A stretch of 64,000 nucleotides of DNA from Phycisphaerales bacterium (GTDB lineage Bacteria > Planctomycetota > Phycisphaerae > Phycisphaerales > UBA1924): contig CANHCQ010000002.1 of assembly GCA_947459215.1 (NCBI GenBank), forward strand, positions 124,001 to 188,000, written 5' to 3'. This document shows, one piece after another, positions 8,094 to 16,588 of the stretch. Made by a program: the position numbers and the translations under genes. The notes below the pieces were generated by a model, which worked only from the letters and a program-made list of their open reading frames with translations, was not told where the DNA came from and did not search any database. Each line of letters starts with the position of its first letter. Position 1 is the first letter of the stretch.

Positions 8094-11000
8094 ACGCCGT
8101 GATGCAGTGGCTTGACGGCCTCGGCGCATTCGTCGCCGTCGAACGCCCTGTCACCCTCGCCCTCGGCCTCGTTGTCGCCGCGCTGCTGGCTGTCACCGCG
8201 ACGCGATTCGAAGTCATGAGCCGCCTCCGCCGCGTGCTCAGCGCCGTTGCACGCTTTGCGCTCCTCGCGATCATTCTCCTCTGTGTCTGCGGCGTGAGCA
8301 CCGTCCGTTCCTCCGATCGCGTCACCACCGTCGCCGTCCTCGATCTCTCCGAATCCGTTCGTCGCTTCGGTTCACTCGGCGGCACATCACTTCTCAACGC
8401 ACCGCTCGAATCGCTCCGCGCCGGCGTCACCCGCCGCGCCGACGACGCCCTTGCCGTCGTCGCCTTCGACGGCCGCGCCACCGCCGTCCTCGCGCCCACC
8501 ACCGCGCGCACTCCGACCTTCGACGCCGAACCGCCCGGCGGCGACGGTACCAACATCGAGTCCGCCCTCCGCCTCGCCCGCGCCCTTGTGCCCTCCGACG
8601 CCATGGGACGCATCGTCCTCCTCAGCGACGGCAACCAGACCGCCGGCGACGCCAACCGCGCCGCAAGAGACATCTCCGGCGGCACACGCCCCGTCCCGAT
8701 CGACGTCGTCCCCCTCACATACGCCCTCAAGGAAGAGGTCTACATCGCCGGCGTTGACGCCCCCGGTTCCGCGCCCTCCGGGTCCACCGTCCGCCTCCGC
8801 GTCGCACTCGTCTCCACCGCCGCAAGCAGCGGCACGCTCCGCGTCTTCGCCGAAGGATCCGACCGGGCGCTGGCCTCCTTTGACACCGAACTCGAACCCG
8901 GCGAAAGTGTCAAGATCATCGACGTCCCGCTCGGCCCCGGCCGCGTGCATCGCTTCCGCGCCGTCTTCGAGCCCCGCATCGGCATTGACGGCCGCCCCGT
9001 CGGCGACACGCTCACCGAGAACAACGCGGCCTCCGCCTTCACCCTCACTCCCGGCGCCGGCTCGGTTCTCATCCTCGAAGGCCAGGATCAGCCGCCCGAA
9101 TCGCAGCTCGCCCGCACCCTTCGCGAAGAGGGCCTGCAGGTCGAGGCGATCGCCGCACGCCAGATGCTCATCGACCCGCTCTGGCTCCAGGCCTACGACC
9201 TCGTGATCCTCGAAAACGTCGGCGCCGAAGAGATTGACGAGCGAGCGCAGGTGCTGCTCGCGGATGCCGTTCGCGACATGGGTCTGGGTCTCGTGATGGT
9301 GGGGGGGCTCAACTCCTTCGGTGCCGGCGGGTGGCGCACCACGGCGCTCGAGCCCGTGCTGCCCGTGTTGCTTGATCTGCCTGAGCGCCTCATCGTGCCT
9401 GAGGCTGCCGTGGTTTTCGTGCTCGACAACTCCGGTTCCATGCGCCGCAGCGTCATGGGCTCATCGCGCAGCCAGCAGGAGATCGCCAATCAGGCCGCCG
9501 CCATGGCTCTCGGCGCTCTCGACCGCCGCGACCTCGTCGGCATCATCGCCTTCAACAGCGACCACGATGTCATCAAGCCGCTCGGGCCGAACAGAGACCC
9601 CGGCTCCACCGCTTCGGCGATTCTCTCCATCAACTCCGGCGGCGGCACCAATCTCGCCCCCGCGCTCGTCGAGGCTTCGCAACAGCTCCGCACGGTCGAG
9701 GCAAAGCACAAGCACGTCATCGTCCTCTCCGACGGCGTGTCGCAGGACAAGGAAACCATCCCCGCCATTGCAGAGCGCATGGCGGCCGACGACATCCGAC
9801 TCTCGACCATCGCCATCGGCGACGCGGCCGACGCCGGCGGCATGGAAGAGTGGGCCAAGATCGGAAAGGGCCAGTTCCACCAGGTCACAAACCCCGCCGT
9901 CCTGCCGCAGGTCTTTCTCCGCGCTGTTCGCGTGCTCCGCACGCCGCTGGTGCGTGAAGAGCCGTTCACGCCGATCGTGGAGCCCATCGGTTCGGCGCTC
10001 ACCAGCGGCCTGGGCGACGTGCCGCAACTGCTCGGCCTGTCGCTGACGCAGCCGCGTCCCGAGCCGACCGTCATCAACGCGATGATCACGCCGCAGGGCG
10101 AGCCGCTGCTCAGTTACTGGCGCGTCGAGCTCGGTCAGGTCGCGGCGTTCACGTCCGACGCCTCGCGTTGGGCCGCGAACTGGATCGAGTGGCCGGGCTA
10201 CCGGCGATTGTGGACCCAGCTGGCGCGAACGATCGGCCGCAGCAGCGCGGCCTCGGACTTTGTCGCTCGCTCGACGATCGCCGACGGTCGCATGACGGTG
10301 CGGATTGATTCCGGGGAATCGATCCGCGCCGATCGAGCGTTCGGCTTTGCGGCGACGGTGTTCGGCCCGGACGGCAAGTCGACGCCGCTCACGCTCGCGC
10401 AGGTCGGGCCGCGGACCTTTGAAGGGAGCGTCCCGTCGCCCAGCGACGGTGCGTACGTGGCGATCATCCGACCCAGCGAGACGGCTGCGGACGGAACGGT
10501 GACCCGCGCGACGCCGATTGTGACGGGGGCTTCGGCGTTTGCGAGCGATGAGTCGCGAGCGGTAGCGTCGAACAACGCGTGGATGGAGGCGATCTCAAAG
10601 CAGACCAACGGGCGTGTCTTTGATTCCGTGGATGCGGCGAAGGCGCGAATGTTCGATCGTGATGGCCTGAAGCCGGTGCGGTCGCAGTCGCCGGTGTGGC
10701 CGTGGTTGTTGATCTGGATACCGGTGGTTTTTGTGTTCGATGTCGCGGTAAGGCGGATCGCGTGGGATCGGTGGTTCGAGCGGGTGGAGGGCGCATTGCA
10801 GCCTGCGGCGGCTGGCGTTCTTGAACGGGTCGCGCAGCGGGTTGAGGTGCCGATGGAGCCAGCGGGCGTCGGGTACCAGGGGGTGCAGTTGTCGACGGAT
10901 GATGCCGCGAGGTTGGCGGAGGCGGCCCGGGATCGACGACGGGCGGAGCGGCTGCGGGAAGCACGAGAAACGACCACTCAAGCCGTGCGCGAACCCGTTG

Positions 11001-11098
11001 TCGAGAAACGGGAAGAAGAGTCGGGGAGCTCGCTCCTGGCCGCGAAGCGGCGGGCGCGGGAGCGATTCGATGACGAAACGCCGCGGCCCGGTGGCTGA
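8090..11098 (+). CDS. VWA-domain membrane protein with GATase-like middle domain
   Basis: A 1002-residue protein of the Planctomycetes VWA/BatA-like type. It starts at an ATG overlapping the previous stop. Two membrane helices come first (TLALGLVVAALLAVTAT and RFALLAIILLCVCGV). Next is a VWA-like fold beginning VAVLDLSESVRRFG, then a class I amidotransferase-like domain at about residues 325-420 (DLVILENVGAEEID, GLVMVGGLNSFGAGGW). A second VWA starts near residue 440 with a full MIDAS motif, VFVLDNSGSM, and GGGTNLAPALVEAS. A final membrane helix (WPWLLIWIPVVFVFDVA, about 868-890) precedes a charged cytoplasmic tail. The family is thought to bind protein partners through the metal site; no enzyme activity is shown. 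Base composition of the plus strand changes from C-rich to G-rich within this gene. Confidence 0.85.
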   Translation: MNAVMQWLDGLGAFVAVERPVTLALGLVVAALLAVTATRFEVMSRLRRVLSAVARFALLAIILLCVCGVSTVRSSDRVTTVAVLDLSESVRRFGSLGGTSLLNAPLESLRAGVTRRADDALAVVAFDGRATAVLAPTTARTPTFDAEPPGGDGTNIESALRLARALVPSDAMGRIVLLSDGNQTAGDANRAARDISGGTRPVPIDVVPLTYALKEEVYIAGVDAPGSAPSGSTVRLRVALVSTAASSGTLRVFAEGSDRALASFDTELEPGESVKIIDVPLGPGRVHRFRAVFEPRIGIDGRPVGDTLTENNAASAFTLTPGAGSVLILEGQDQPPESQLARTLREEGLQVEAIAARQMLIDPLWLQAYDLVILENVGAEEIDERAQVLLADAVRDMGLGLVMVGGLNSFGAGGWRTTALEPVLPVLLDLPERLIVPEAAVVFVLDNSGSMRRSVMGSSRSQQEIANQAAAMALGALDRRDLVGIIAFNSDHDVIKPLGPNRDPGSTASAILSINSGGGTNLAPALVEASQQLRTVEAKHKHVIVLSDGVSQDKETIPAIAERMAADDIRLSTIAIGDAADAGGMEEWAKIGKGQFHQVTNPAVLPQVFLRAVRVLRTPLVREEPFTPIVEPIGSALTSGLGDVPQLLGLSLTQPRPEPTVINAMITPQGEPLLSYWRVELGQVAAFTSDASRWAANWIEWPGYRRLWTQLARTIGRSSAASDFVARSTIADGRMTVRIDSGESIRADRAFGFAATVFGPDGKSTPLTLAQVGPRTFEGSVPSPSDGAYVAIIRPSETAADGTVTRATPIVTGASAFASDESRAVASNNAWMEAISKQTNGRVFDSVDAAKARMFDRDGLKPVRSQSPVWPWLLIWIPVVFVFDVAVRRIAWDRWFERVEGALQPAAAGVLERVAQRVEVPMEPAGVGYQGVQLSTDDAARLAEAARDRRRAERLREARETTTQAVREPVVEKREEESGSSLLAAKRRARERFDDETPRPGG

Positions 11099-11124
11099 CC
11101 GCAAGTCCGCACGCGGAAGTACCG

Positions 11125-11799
11125 CTACACGCCGGGGGCCATCGATTGCTGCTGGCGTCGCAGATGCCATTCCCGAGAAAGGAACCTTGCAACCGCGGTC
11201 GCTGCGGCCGACACACCGATCGTGATCAGTGGCAGCTGCACGAAGCCCGGTCCAAAACCGCGAGCGACGCAGAAGAAGCTGATCAGGGAGGCCGTCCAAA
11301 TCCACAATGCCGCCCGTTCGACGGTGTCGAGCGGTGTCGGTATCGCCGGACTTGGCCACGGTGTCGCGGAGAGCAAGGGGTGAAATCGGTGGTAATCCCA
11401 CGCGATCAGCCAGAGCCCGGCGGCCAGCATCGCGATGCTGATGATTGGTGTGCCGGTGAATCCGAGGGAAACGGTGATGATCACGATGTTGGTCAGAATC
11501 GACACGACGATCGCGGCGCCGAGATGCGCGGCCGGGGGCGACAGAAGCAGCAGGGCGCCGATGACTTGCACCGCTCCGATGAATTGCCAGTAGGTCCCGG
11601 TTTGGTACATCGCCTCGAAGAATGCGCCGATCGGACCTGAGTCGGCCGGAAGCGATGTGAACCGATGGCCCAGCAGCTTGATCAGACCGGTGGGCAAGAA
11701 GCCGGCCGCGAGCAGCACGCGGATCACGAGCGTGATGCGGTAGCAGAGCGGGCAAGCGCGGATTCGCGTGAACAGGGCGTGCATCGCGGAAGTGGGCAT
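11125..11799 (-). CDS. DoxX-like integral membrane protein
   Basis: A 224-residue inner membrane protein with four to six hydrophobic helices. The N-terminal part, ITLVIRVLLAAGFLPTGLIKLLG, then FFEAMYQTGTYWQFIGAVQV and GALLLLSPPAAHLGA, fits the DoxX/DoxD-like fold, in which the first helix carries the GxxxTGxxKL pattern. Later helices (IISIAMLAAGLWLIAWDY, LISFFCVARGFGPGFV) extend past the core domain. Start is the ATG at 11799; an ATG at 11784 is possible. The physiological role of DoxX-like proteins is poorly defined. The gene ends 26 bases from the convergent VWA gene, and nothing indicates an operon partner. Confidence 0.75.
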   Translation of the reverse strand: MPTSAMHALFTRIRACPLCYRITLVIRVLLAAGFLPTGLIKLLGHRFTSLPADSGPIGAFFEAMYQTGTYWQFIGAVQVIGALLLLSPPAAHLGAAIVVSILTNIVIITVSLGFTGTPIISIAMLAAGLWLIAWDYHRFHPLLSATPWPSPAIPTPLDTVERAALWIWTASLISFFCVARGFGPGFVQLPLITIGVSAAATAVARFLSREWHLRRQQQSMAPGV

Positions 11800-11850
11800 T
11801 TGGATCGATACGGTCGCGGTCGCGATTTCGTTCGTGAAAGGTCGGAGGCA

Positions 11851-11883
11851 AATAAAAACGGGTCGTCCTTGCAGACGACCCGT
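11851..11883 (-). terminator. Rho-independent terminator of the PEP-CTERM-like gene
   Basis: A perfect 10-bp stem, ACGGGTCGTC (11858-11867) with GACGACCCGT (11874-11883), loop CTTGCA. Read on the minus strand it is followed by TTTTTATT. It lies about 50 bases after the stop at 11936. Confidence 0.88.
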
Positions 11884-11935
11884 CGGAAGATTCGGAACGC
11901 TGTGTCTACACCAGACCAGCAGCTGTCGGTGCCGA

Positions 11936-12637
11936 TTAGGCGCGACGGCGGCGGGCGGCGATCAGGCCGCCGAGGCCCATGAGGGCGAGCGAGCCAGAGG
12001 ACGGGATGACCGCGGTGTTGCCCGTGAAGGAGCTGTTCGCGGAGAAGCTGTTGAATTCCTTGGTCTGGGCGTCGATGAGCGCGAGGCCCTGAGCGACCAG
12101 GATGTTCGTCAGCGTGAACACGGCTTCCTGCGGGTTGGCCGGGGAGCGGCCGGGGGCGAGCAGGGCGTTCAGCGCCGCACCGAAGGTGTAGGCGAAGCCG
12201 GTGTCGTTGGAGAAGAGGATCGAGTTGGTACCACCGACGCGGACGAACGCGCCGGGGCCGGTGGCGGTGTCGCCGCGCAGGATCATCTGGTTGGACACGT
12301 TGTCCTTGACGATGAAGTAGCCGTTGACCGAGGCTGTGGTCACACCGGCGACGGTGGTGGCGGCGCCGATGTCGAGCTGGAGCTCGAGGCTGGCATTGAA
12401 CACGTGGGGTGCGCCGCCGAGGAAGCCCGGCTCGTTGGTGCCGTCAACGATGAACGAGATCGGCACGGCCATGTTGTACGTGATGCGGCCGATGCCGGGA
12501 CCGCCGCCGTTCTTGACGCAGGTCACCGGACGAATACCGGCACCGGGGTCGGCGAACGAGAAGGCCAAGTCAGCCTGAGCTGCGCCAGCGAGCGCGAGCA
12601 TTGCGGCCGCGGCCGAGATCTGGAGAACATTCTTCAC
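11936..12637 (-). CDS. Secreted protein with PEP-CTERM-like C-terminal anchor
   Basis: A 233-residue exported protein. The GTG at 12637 follows an AGAGAGG Shine-Dalgarno and gives a textbook signal peptide, MKNVLQISAAAAMLALAGAAQA, cut before DLAF. The mature part is beta-rich and Thr/Gly/Asn-rich with no known catalytic motif (MAVPISFIVDGTNEPGFLGG, VSNQMILRGDTATGPGA). The C-terminus VIPSSGSLALMGLGGLIAAR plus RRRA is the short-motif, small-residue helix and Arg cluster seen in PEP-CTERM-type sorting signals, in the form common in Phycisphaerae. This predicts processing by an exosortase/archaeosortase-like enzyme, which is not in this window. A strong terminator follows, so it is the last gene of its transcript and probably well expressed. 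Confidence 0.82.
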   Translation of the reverse strand: MKNVLQISAAAAMLALAGAAQADLAFSFADPGAGIRPVTCVKNGGGPGIGRITYNMAVPISFIVDGTNEPGFLGGAPHVFNASLELQLDIGAATTVAGVTTASVNGYFIVKDNVSNQMILRGDTATGPGAFVRVGGTNSILFSNDTGFAYTFGAALNALLAPGRSPANPQEAVFTLTNILVAQGLALIDAQTKEFNSFSANSSFTGNTAVIPSSGSLALMGLGGLIAARRRRA

Positions 12638-13568
12638 AACGAACCTCTCTTCCCTTAGAAAAGGCGGACCACCTGCGCAGAGCCGCGCAGCATGACCCAA
12701 AACCCCACGGCCGCGATATGCGGTCGCTCCAAGCAGAACATGCCTCAAGAACGGCGCGATGCCAGCAAAGTGGAAGGAAAAAATGGGATATATCGAACAT
12801 GCTGGTTTTGCGGGCTTTTCCGGCGTGTTCGGGAGGAGATCGGGCGCGGGGTGCGTCGTGGGTCGAGCGAATCGGACGTCGAAGGTGGTTGTGGCGCGCC
12901 GTCGCACGTGTTGGCGCAAGCACGTGCTGGCACACTCGCGGCGTACTTCCGATCGCACGCCGCGGAGCGCTTTGCGGCGCGAAGAGGCGTCCGGTGGAAC
13001 TGGAGTTTGCGCTAAGGGCGCGGTGCTGCGTGCGCTGTTGGTGAGATCCGGATTCGTGTGCGTGTCGGGGTGCCGCTCGGGTCGGGTTGGATCTGAGGTT
13101 CTCGCGGCGTGCTGGGGCTGGGGCTTGGGTGGGGGTGGGGGATGCGGGTGATGCGGAAGCGATTGTCGCGATGTGAGGAGCGCGTGTGGCGCGAGGTGCG
13201 GCGCGGAGCGCAGCGATGCGTGCGGTGCTCGCGGCTTCTCGGAGGAGCGCGGATGAGGCCTTGCGTTGCAGCTCGAGGGATCGATCGGTGCCGCAGACTT
13301 CGGGATCGGTGAGCGCTGTCAGCGTGTGGAGCGCTCGCGAGACGGCGATGGTGCGCAGGAGTTCCTGGCGCTGCAGCTCGGCGTCACGGAGCTGGCTGAT
13401 GATCGCGTGGGTGCGTGGACTTTGAATGACGTCGAGGACGGCCGGGATGGAGAGCTTTAGCGCACCGGCGATCTGCTGGATGGTGAGGGCTTCGGCGAGG
13501 TAGTGGTGGAGGATGAGATCGGTGGTCGGTGGAAGGGCGGAGGGCTGCGGTTGGAGGGGTTGTTGCAT
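12570..13568 (-). CDS. HTH-like hypothetical protein; 3' end uncertain
   Basis: The first 115 or so residues look real. After MQQPLQPQPSALPP come LHHYLAEALTIQQIAGALKL and SIPAVLDVIQSPRTHAII, a helix-turn-helix-like pattern, then a charged helix (QLRDAELQRQELLRTIAVS) and RSLELQRKASSALLREAAST. Codons there end mostly in G or C. From about position 13220 downward, third positions become mixed and the translation turns into Arg/Ala/Ser-rich sequence, yet no stop appears until 12570, which is inside the PEP-CTERM-like gene on the same strand. Either the protein has a disordered tail, or a stop or frame has been lost and the functional gene ends earlier. It could be a small DNA-binding regulator, but no family is recognised. 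Confidence 0.5.
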   Translation of the reverse strand: MQQPLQPQPSALPPTTDLILHHYLAEALTIQQIAGALKLSIPAVLDVIQSPRTHAIISQLRDAELQRQELLRTIAVSRALHTLTALTDPEVCGTDRSLELQRKASSALLREAASTARIAALRAAPRATRAPHIATIASASPASPTPTQAPAPARRENLRSNPTRAAPRHAHESGSHQQRTQHRALSANSSSTGRLFAPQSAPRRAIGSTPRVCQHVLAPTRATARHNHLRRPIRSTHDAPRARSPPEHAGKARKTSMFDISHFFLPLCWHRAVLEACSAWSDRISRPWGFGSCCAALRRWSAFSKGREVRCEECSPDLGRGRNARARWRSSG

Positions 13569-14057
13569 GGCGCGGCTCCGTGGGCGTGTGCTGCAGAGGC
13601 GAGGGCACCTCTATGGAGGGGCGGGGAGCCGGGTTTGTGCGCGCAGTGACGGCGTTGTGCGCGTGGAATTGCTGGGGTTGCGCGCGGGGGGCGGTGCGCA
13701 AGTGCGGGCCGCGGCGTGGCATCGGGGAATTGGGGCGGGAAAGCGGGAAAGTGGCGGGAGGGGCCTCTGGATGTGCCTTTGGTGTGCGCACAACGTCGAC
13801 GCTTTGCCGGGGTTGGGGACTGGTTCGTTCGCGCCATCCGGCGCGGATGATGGGCTGGGTGAGGGCCGGGTGAGGGCCGGGTGGGGGCTGCGATGCGCTT
13901 CGTGGAGTGGGCGCGATCGTTGATTCGCGCGGTGGGCGTGGCGCGACCTGATCGATGCGATTCGGCGCGTCAACGCGTGAAGGCTGAGGCGAGCACGCGG
14001 ATCACGCGTCAGGACGTGTGGGCGTCGCGGTGGCCCGACGCTTGCGCGTGGGGTTCG
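13569..14057. other. Intergenic region, 489 bases, no gene seen
   Basis: Lies upstream of the HTH-like gene and downstream of miaB. All frames give only low-complexity Arg/Gly/Pro sequence. A short direct repeat, GTGAGGGCCGG twice, is at about 13859-13882. No terminator, tRNA or palindrome stands out. Confidence 0.6.
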
Positions 14058-15794
14058 TTACGGATTGCGGGTGCCGAAGAGCGAGAGGGCGCGGACGCGA
14101 TCGATGTGGACTTCGGCGAAGGTGTGGGTGAGATCGGGCGTGCCGGCCTGCGGCGCGGGAGCGTCGAAGAAGACGATCATGTCGGTGTCGCTGCGGGCGC
14201 AGTACTGGATCGTGGTGGACTCGGTCTGCTCCGTCTTTGGGACGGGATCGAACGCGGCCGTGGAACACCCGGACTGGCACGCGGCCTCGTCGGCTTGGTT
14301 CGCGCGGGCGCTGACGGTGAGGGAGACGGTGCCGCTGTTGGTGTGGGTGTGGGCGTGCTGCTGGCGGGCGCGGCTCTGGGTTTGGTGCTTCTTGCTCGGG
14401 CCCTCGACGAAGACGCGGAGGGTCTGGCCGACGTACTCGCGGGCGACCTGATCGGAGACTTCATTCTGCAGGGCGAGCAGCTTGGTGTTGCGGTCGCGCT
14501 TCACGTCGTCGGGGACGTCGTCTTCGAGCTTGTCGAAGGCGACGGTGCCGGGGCGGGGCGAGTACTTGAAGATGAACGAGTTCTTGAAGCGGGCGCGGCG
14601 GATGAGGCTGGCGGTGGCTTCGAAGTCCTCGTCGGTCTCGGTGGGGAAGCCGATGATGAAGTCGCTGGAGATGCCGACAGGGCGGGCGATTTCGGGCTGA
14701 TGCAGGAAGTGGCGGACGCGATCGACGAACTCGAGGTACTCGCTGACCGTGTAGCCGCGGTTCATGAGCTTGAGGATGCGATCGGAGCCGGACTGTGCCG
14801 GGACGTGCAGGTAGCGGCAGATGCGGGGGTGATCGCGGATGACTTCGAGCACGTCGTCGCCGAAGTCGCGGGGGTAGGAGGTCACGAAGCGGAGACGCTG
14901 GATTTCAGGGACTTCTTCGTGGATTTGGGCGAGGAGATCGGCGAACGTGGTGGTCTGTTCGCCGGCGAAGGGGTCGCGGCGGTGGCCACCGGTGAAGGAG
15001 CGGCCTTTTTGCGGCTGGGTGATGCCGCCGACGGTGACGGCGGCGGCGTGCTCGAAGCGGTAGTGGTTGACGGTCTGGCCGAGGAGGGTGATCTCGATCA
15101 CGCCGCGGTCGGCGAGCATTTTGCACTCGTCGATGATGTGTTGCGGGGGGCGGTGGATCTCGGCGCCGCGGGTGAAGGGGACGACGCAGTAGGTACAGAA
15201 CTTGTTGCAGCCGCGGGTGATGCGGACGTAGGCGGATTTGGAGGGTTTGTCGGAGGGGTCGAGCGGGGAGACGGAGCGGGAGAGGTCGAGGAGCTCGAGG
15301 GAGTCGGCGGCGGCGGCGAGGGTGGTGCTGCGGCGGGAGGAGCCGCCTTGGAGGGCGATCTCGCGGGCGGAGGTCAGGCCTTTTCTCGCGTTGGGGTCTT
15401 CGGGCGCGGGGTCGGCAGAGAGGGACTCGCGGGTGCGGAGGGCGTTGTCGAGGAGGTTGGGGAGTTTGTCGAGTTCGCCGGGGCCGACGAGGACATCGAC
15501 GACGGGCATGCGTTTGACGAGGTCGACGCCGTCGCGTTCGGCGAGGCAGCCGAGGACGCCGACGACGAGGTTGGGCTCGGAGGCTTTGCGTTGGGCGAGC
15601 TCGCCGAGGCGGGACCAGACTTTCTGTTCGGCGTGCTCGCGGACGGAGCAGGTGTTGTAGAGGACGATGTGGGCGTCGTCGGCGGAGTTGGTGAAGCGGT
15701 AGCCGAGGGCGTGGAGTTGGCCGGCGACGAGCTCGGAATCGAGCTCGTTCATCTGGCAGCCGAAGGTTTCGAGGTAGACACGCCGTGAGGACAT
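14058..15794 (-). CDS. miaB: tRNA-2-methylthio-N6-dimethylallyladenosine synthase MiaB
   Basis: Radical SAM enzyme that adds a methylthio group to i6A37 of tRNAs. The ATG at 15794 gives 578 residues, over 100 more than usual. The N-terminal MTTase domain starts VYLETFGCQMNELDSE with cluster Cys also in NTCSVREHAEQK and GVLGCLAERDG. The radical SAM triad is in RGCNKFCTYCVVPFTRG, followed by EIHRPPQHIIDECKML and ITLLGQTVNHYRF. Extra length comes from three places: a roughly 60-residue linker before the radical SAM motif, a segment around QPQKGRSFTGGHRRDPFAGE, and a His/Ser/Thr-rich insert that splits the C-terminal TRAM-like domain (begins YVGQTLRVFVEGPS, resumes HTFAEVHIDRVRALSLFG). The assignment to MiaB and not RimO or MtaB rests on the motif context and the TRAM position. 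Confidence 0.9.
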   Translation of the reverse strand: MSSRRVYLETFGCQMNELDSELVAGQLHALGYRFTNSADDAHIVLYNTCSVREHAEQKVWSRLGELAQRKASEPNLVVGVLGCLAERDGVDLVKRMPVVDVLVGPGELDKLPNLLDNALRTRESLSADPAPEDPNARKGLTSAREIALQGGSSRRSTTLAAAADSLELLDLSRSVSPLDPSDKPSKSAYVRITRGCNKFCTYCVVPFTRGAEIHRPPQHIIDECKMLADRGVIEITLLGQTVNHYRFEHAAAVTVGGITQPQKGRSFTGGHRRDPFAGEQTTTFADLLAQIHEEVPEIQRLRFVTSYPRDFGDDVLEVIRDHPRICRYLHVPAQSGSDRILKLMNRGYTVSEYLEFVDRVRHFLHQPEIARPVGISSDFIIGFPTETDEDFEATASLIRRARFKNSFIFKYSPRPGTVAFDKLEDDVPDDVKRDRNTKLLALQNEVSDQVAREYVGQTLRVFVEGPSKKHQTQSRARQQHAHTHTNSGTVSLTVSARANQADEAACQSGCSTAAFDPVPKTEQTESTTIQYCARSDTDMIVFFDAPAPQAGTPDLTHTFAEVHIDRVRALSLFGTRNP

Positions 15795-15918
15795 GGGGGA
15801 GTTTATGCGGAGGGTGCGGGGGCCTCCGGTGTCGAGCGGAGACGCGGGCCCGAGCGATGGGCGTGCGGCGGCCGCGATGCATGGGTCGCATCGTCGCGCG
15901 GGGTGCGAGCGGAGAGGG

Positions 15919-16173
15919 TTACTGCTTGTCGGGCGTGGGCGACTCAACAGCGGCGAGCGGGGCGGAGGGGCCCTTGTCGCCGGTCATGATCTTGTCGCGA
16001 TTGGCGAGGAGCGTGCCGTCGCCGGTGCTGGAGGGCGTGATCTCGACGGAGCGGGTTTGGAGGTATTCCTGCCGCGGAGAGCAGTTGCAGCCCCAGAGTG
16101 CGAGGGGCAGCGCGAAGCCGGCGAGAAGCCAGACGAGGCTGTGGAAGAGATGGAGGGCGCGGCGGGCTCGCAT
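15919..16173 (-). CDS. Small putative lipoprotein
   Basis: An 84-residue hypothetical protein. Starting at the ATG at 16173 it has a basic N-terminus (MRARRALHLFHS), a hydrophobic core (LVWLLAGFALPLALWG) and a Cys in LALWGCNCSP that could be lipidated, although Trp at the -2 position is unusual. The remainder is polar (EYLQTRSVEITPSSTGDGTL and on), with no domain. The frame is open further upstream to 16341, but that part reads as noncoding. It sits just upstream of miaB on the same strand with a 124-base gap. It could also be a membrane-anchored peptide. Function unknown. Confidence 0.5.
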   Translation of the reverse strand: MRARRALHLFHSLVWLLAGFALPLALWGCNCSPRQEYLQTRSVEITPSSTGDGTLLANRDKIMTGDKGPSAPLAAVESPTPDKQ

Positions 16174-16588
16174 ATCTCTGACGCAAGATGCTACCGCGTC
16201 AGAGCCGCATGTGCCTCGTCGGGGAGGCGGGATTGCGGTCGTGGCTTGTTCGGTGGCCATCGAGCTGGGGTGTCGTGCGGCGTGGTGCAAGGGGCGAAGC
16301 AGTGCGTCGATCACGTTGGGGGTCTCCCGCAATCCCTCCACGGAGTCGCTATGCTCCGTTCCCGTACGATGCGCATCGGCGGTTGGGCCGTCGGCGATCG
16401 ATGATTCGGGCCAAGTTACCGCCTGCTTACCGGCTGGGGGAGGGGTGGACGGGCGGTGCCGGGGAGGTTGATCGGGGGGTGTCAGGGGCCGAGATGTCGA
16501 GGTCGATAACCTCGGGTTTCGGATGTGGGATGCTCGATCCCCGATGCGTTGGCTCGTTCTCAGTGCTTGTGTTTTCCTGGACTACACG
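16174..16588. other. Intergenic region, 415 bases, between divergent genes
   Basis: Separates the small lipoprotein from the isomerase gene. No credible coding frame, palindrome or RNA gene was found. It presumably carries both promoters, but I see no clear -35/-10 pair. Confidence 0.5.

Noticed and set aside
11881-11935. Possible oriC near the skew switch
   Set aside because: No dnaA or dnaN gene and no TTATCCACA-type boxes; the AT-rich spot there is a terminator.
13881-15788. 635-residue plus-strand frame opposite miaB
   Set aside because: Shadow of miaB, which has all radical SAM motifs; the plus frame is Val/Gly/Ala/Asp-rich without domains.
16174-16341. Longer start for the small lipoprotein
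   Set aside because: The upstream 56 residues are not signal-like; the ATG at 16173 directly precedes the signal sequence.
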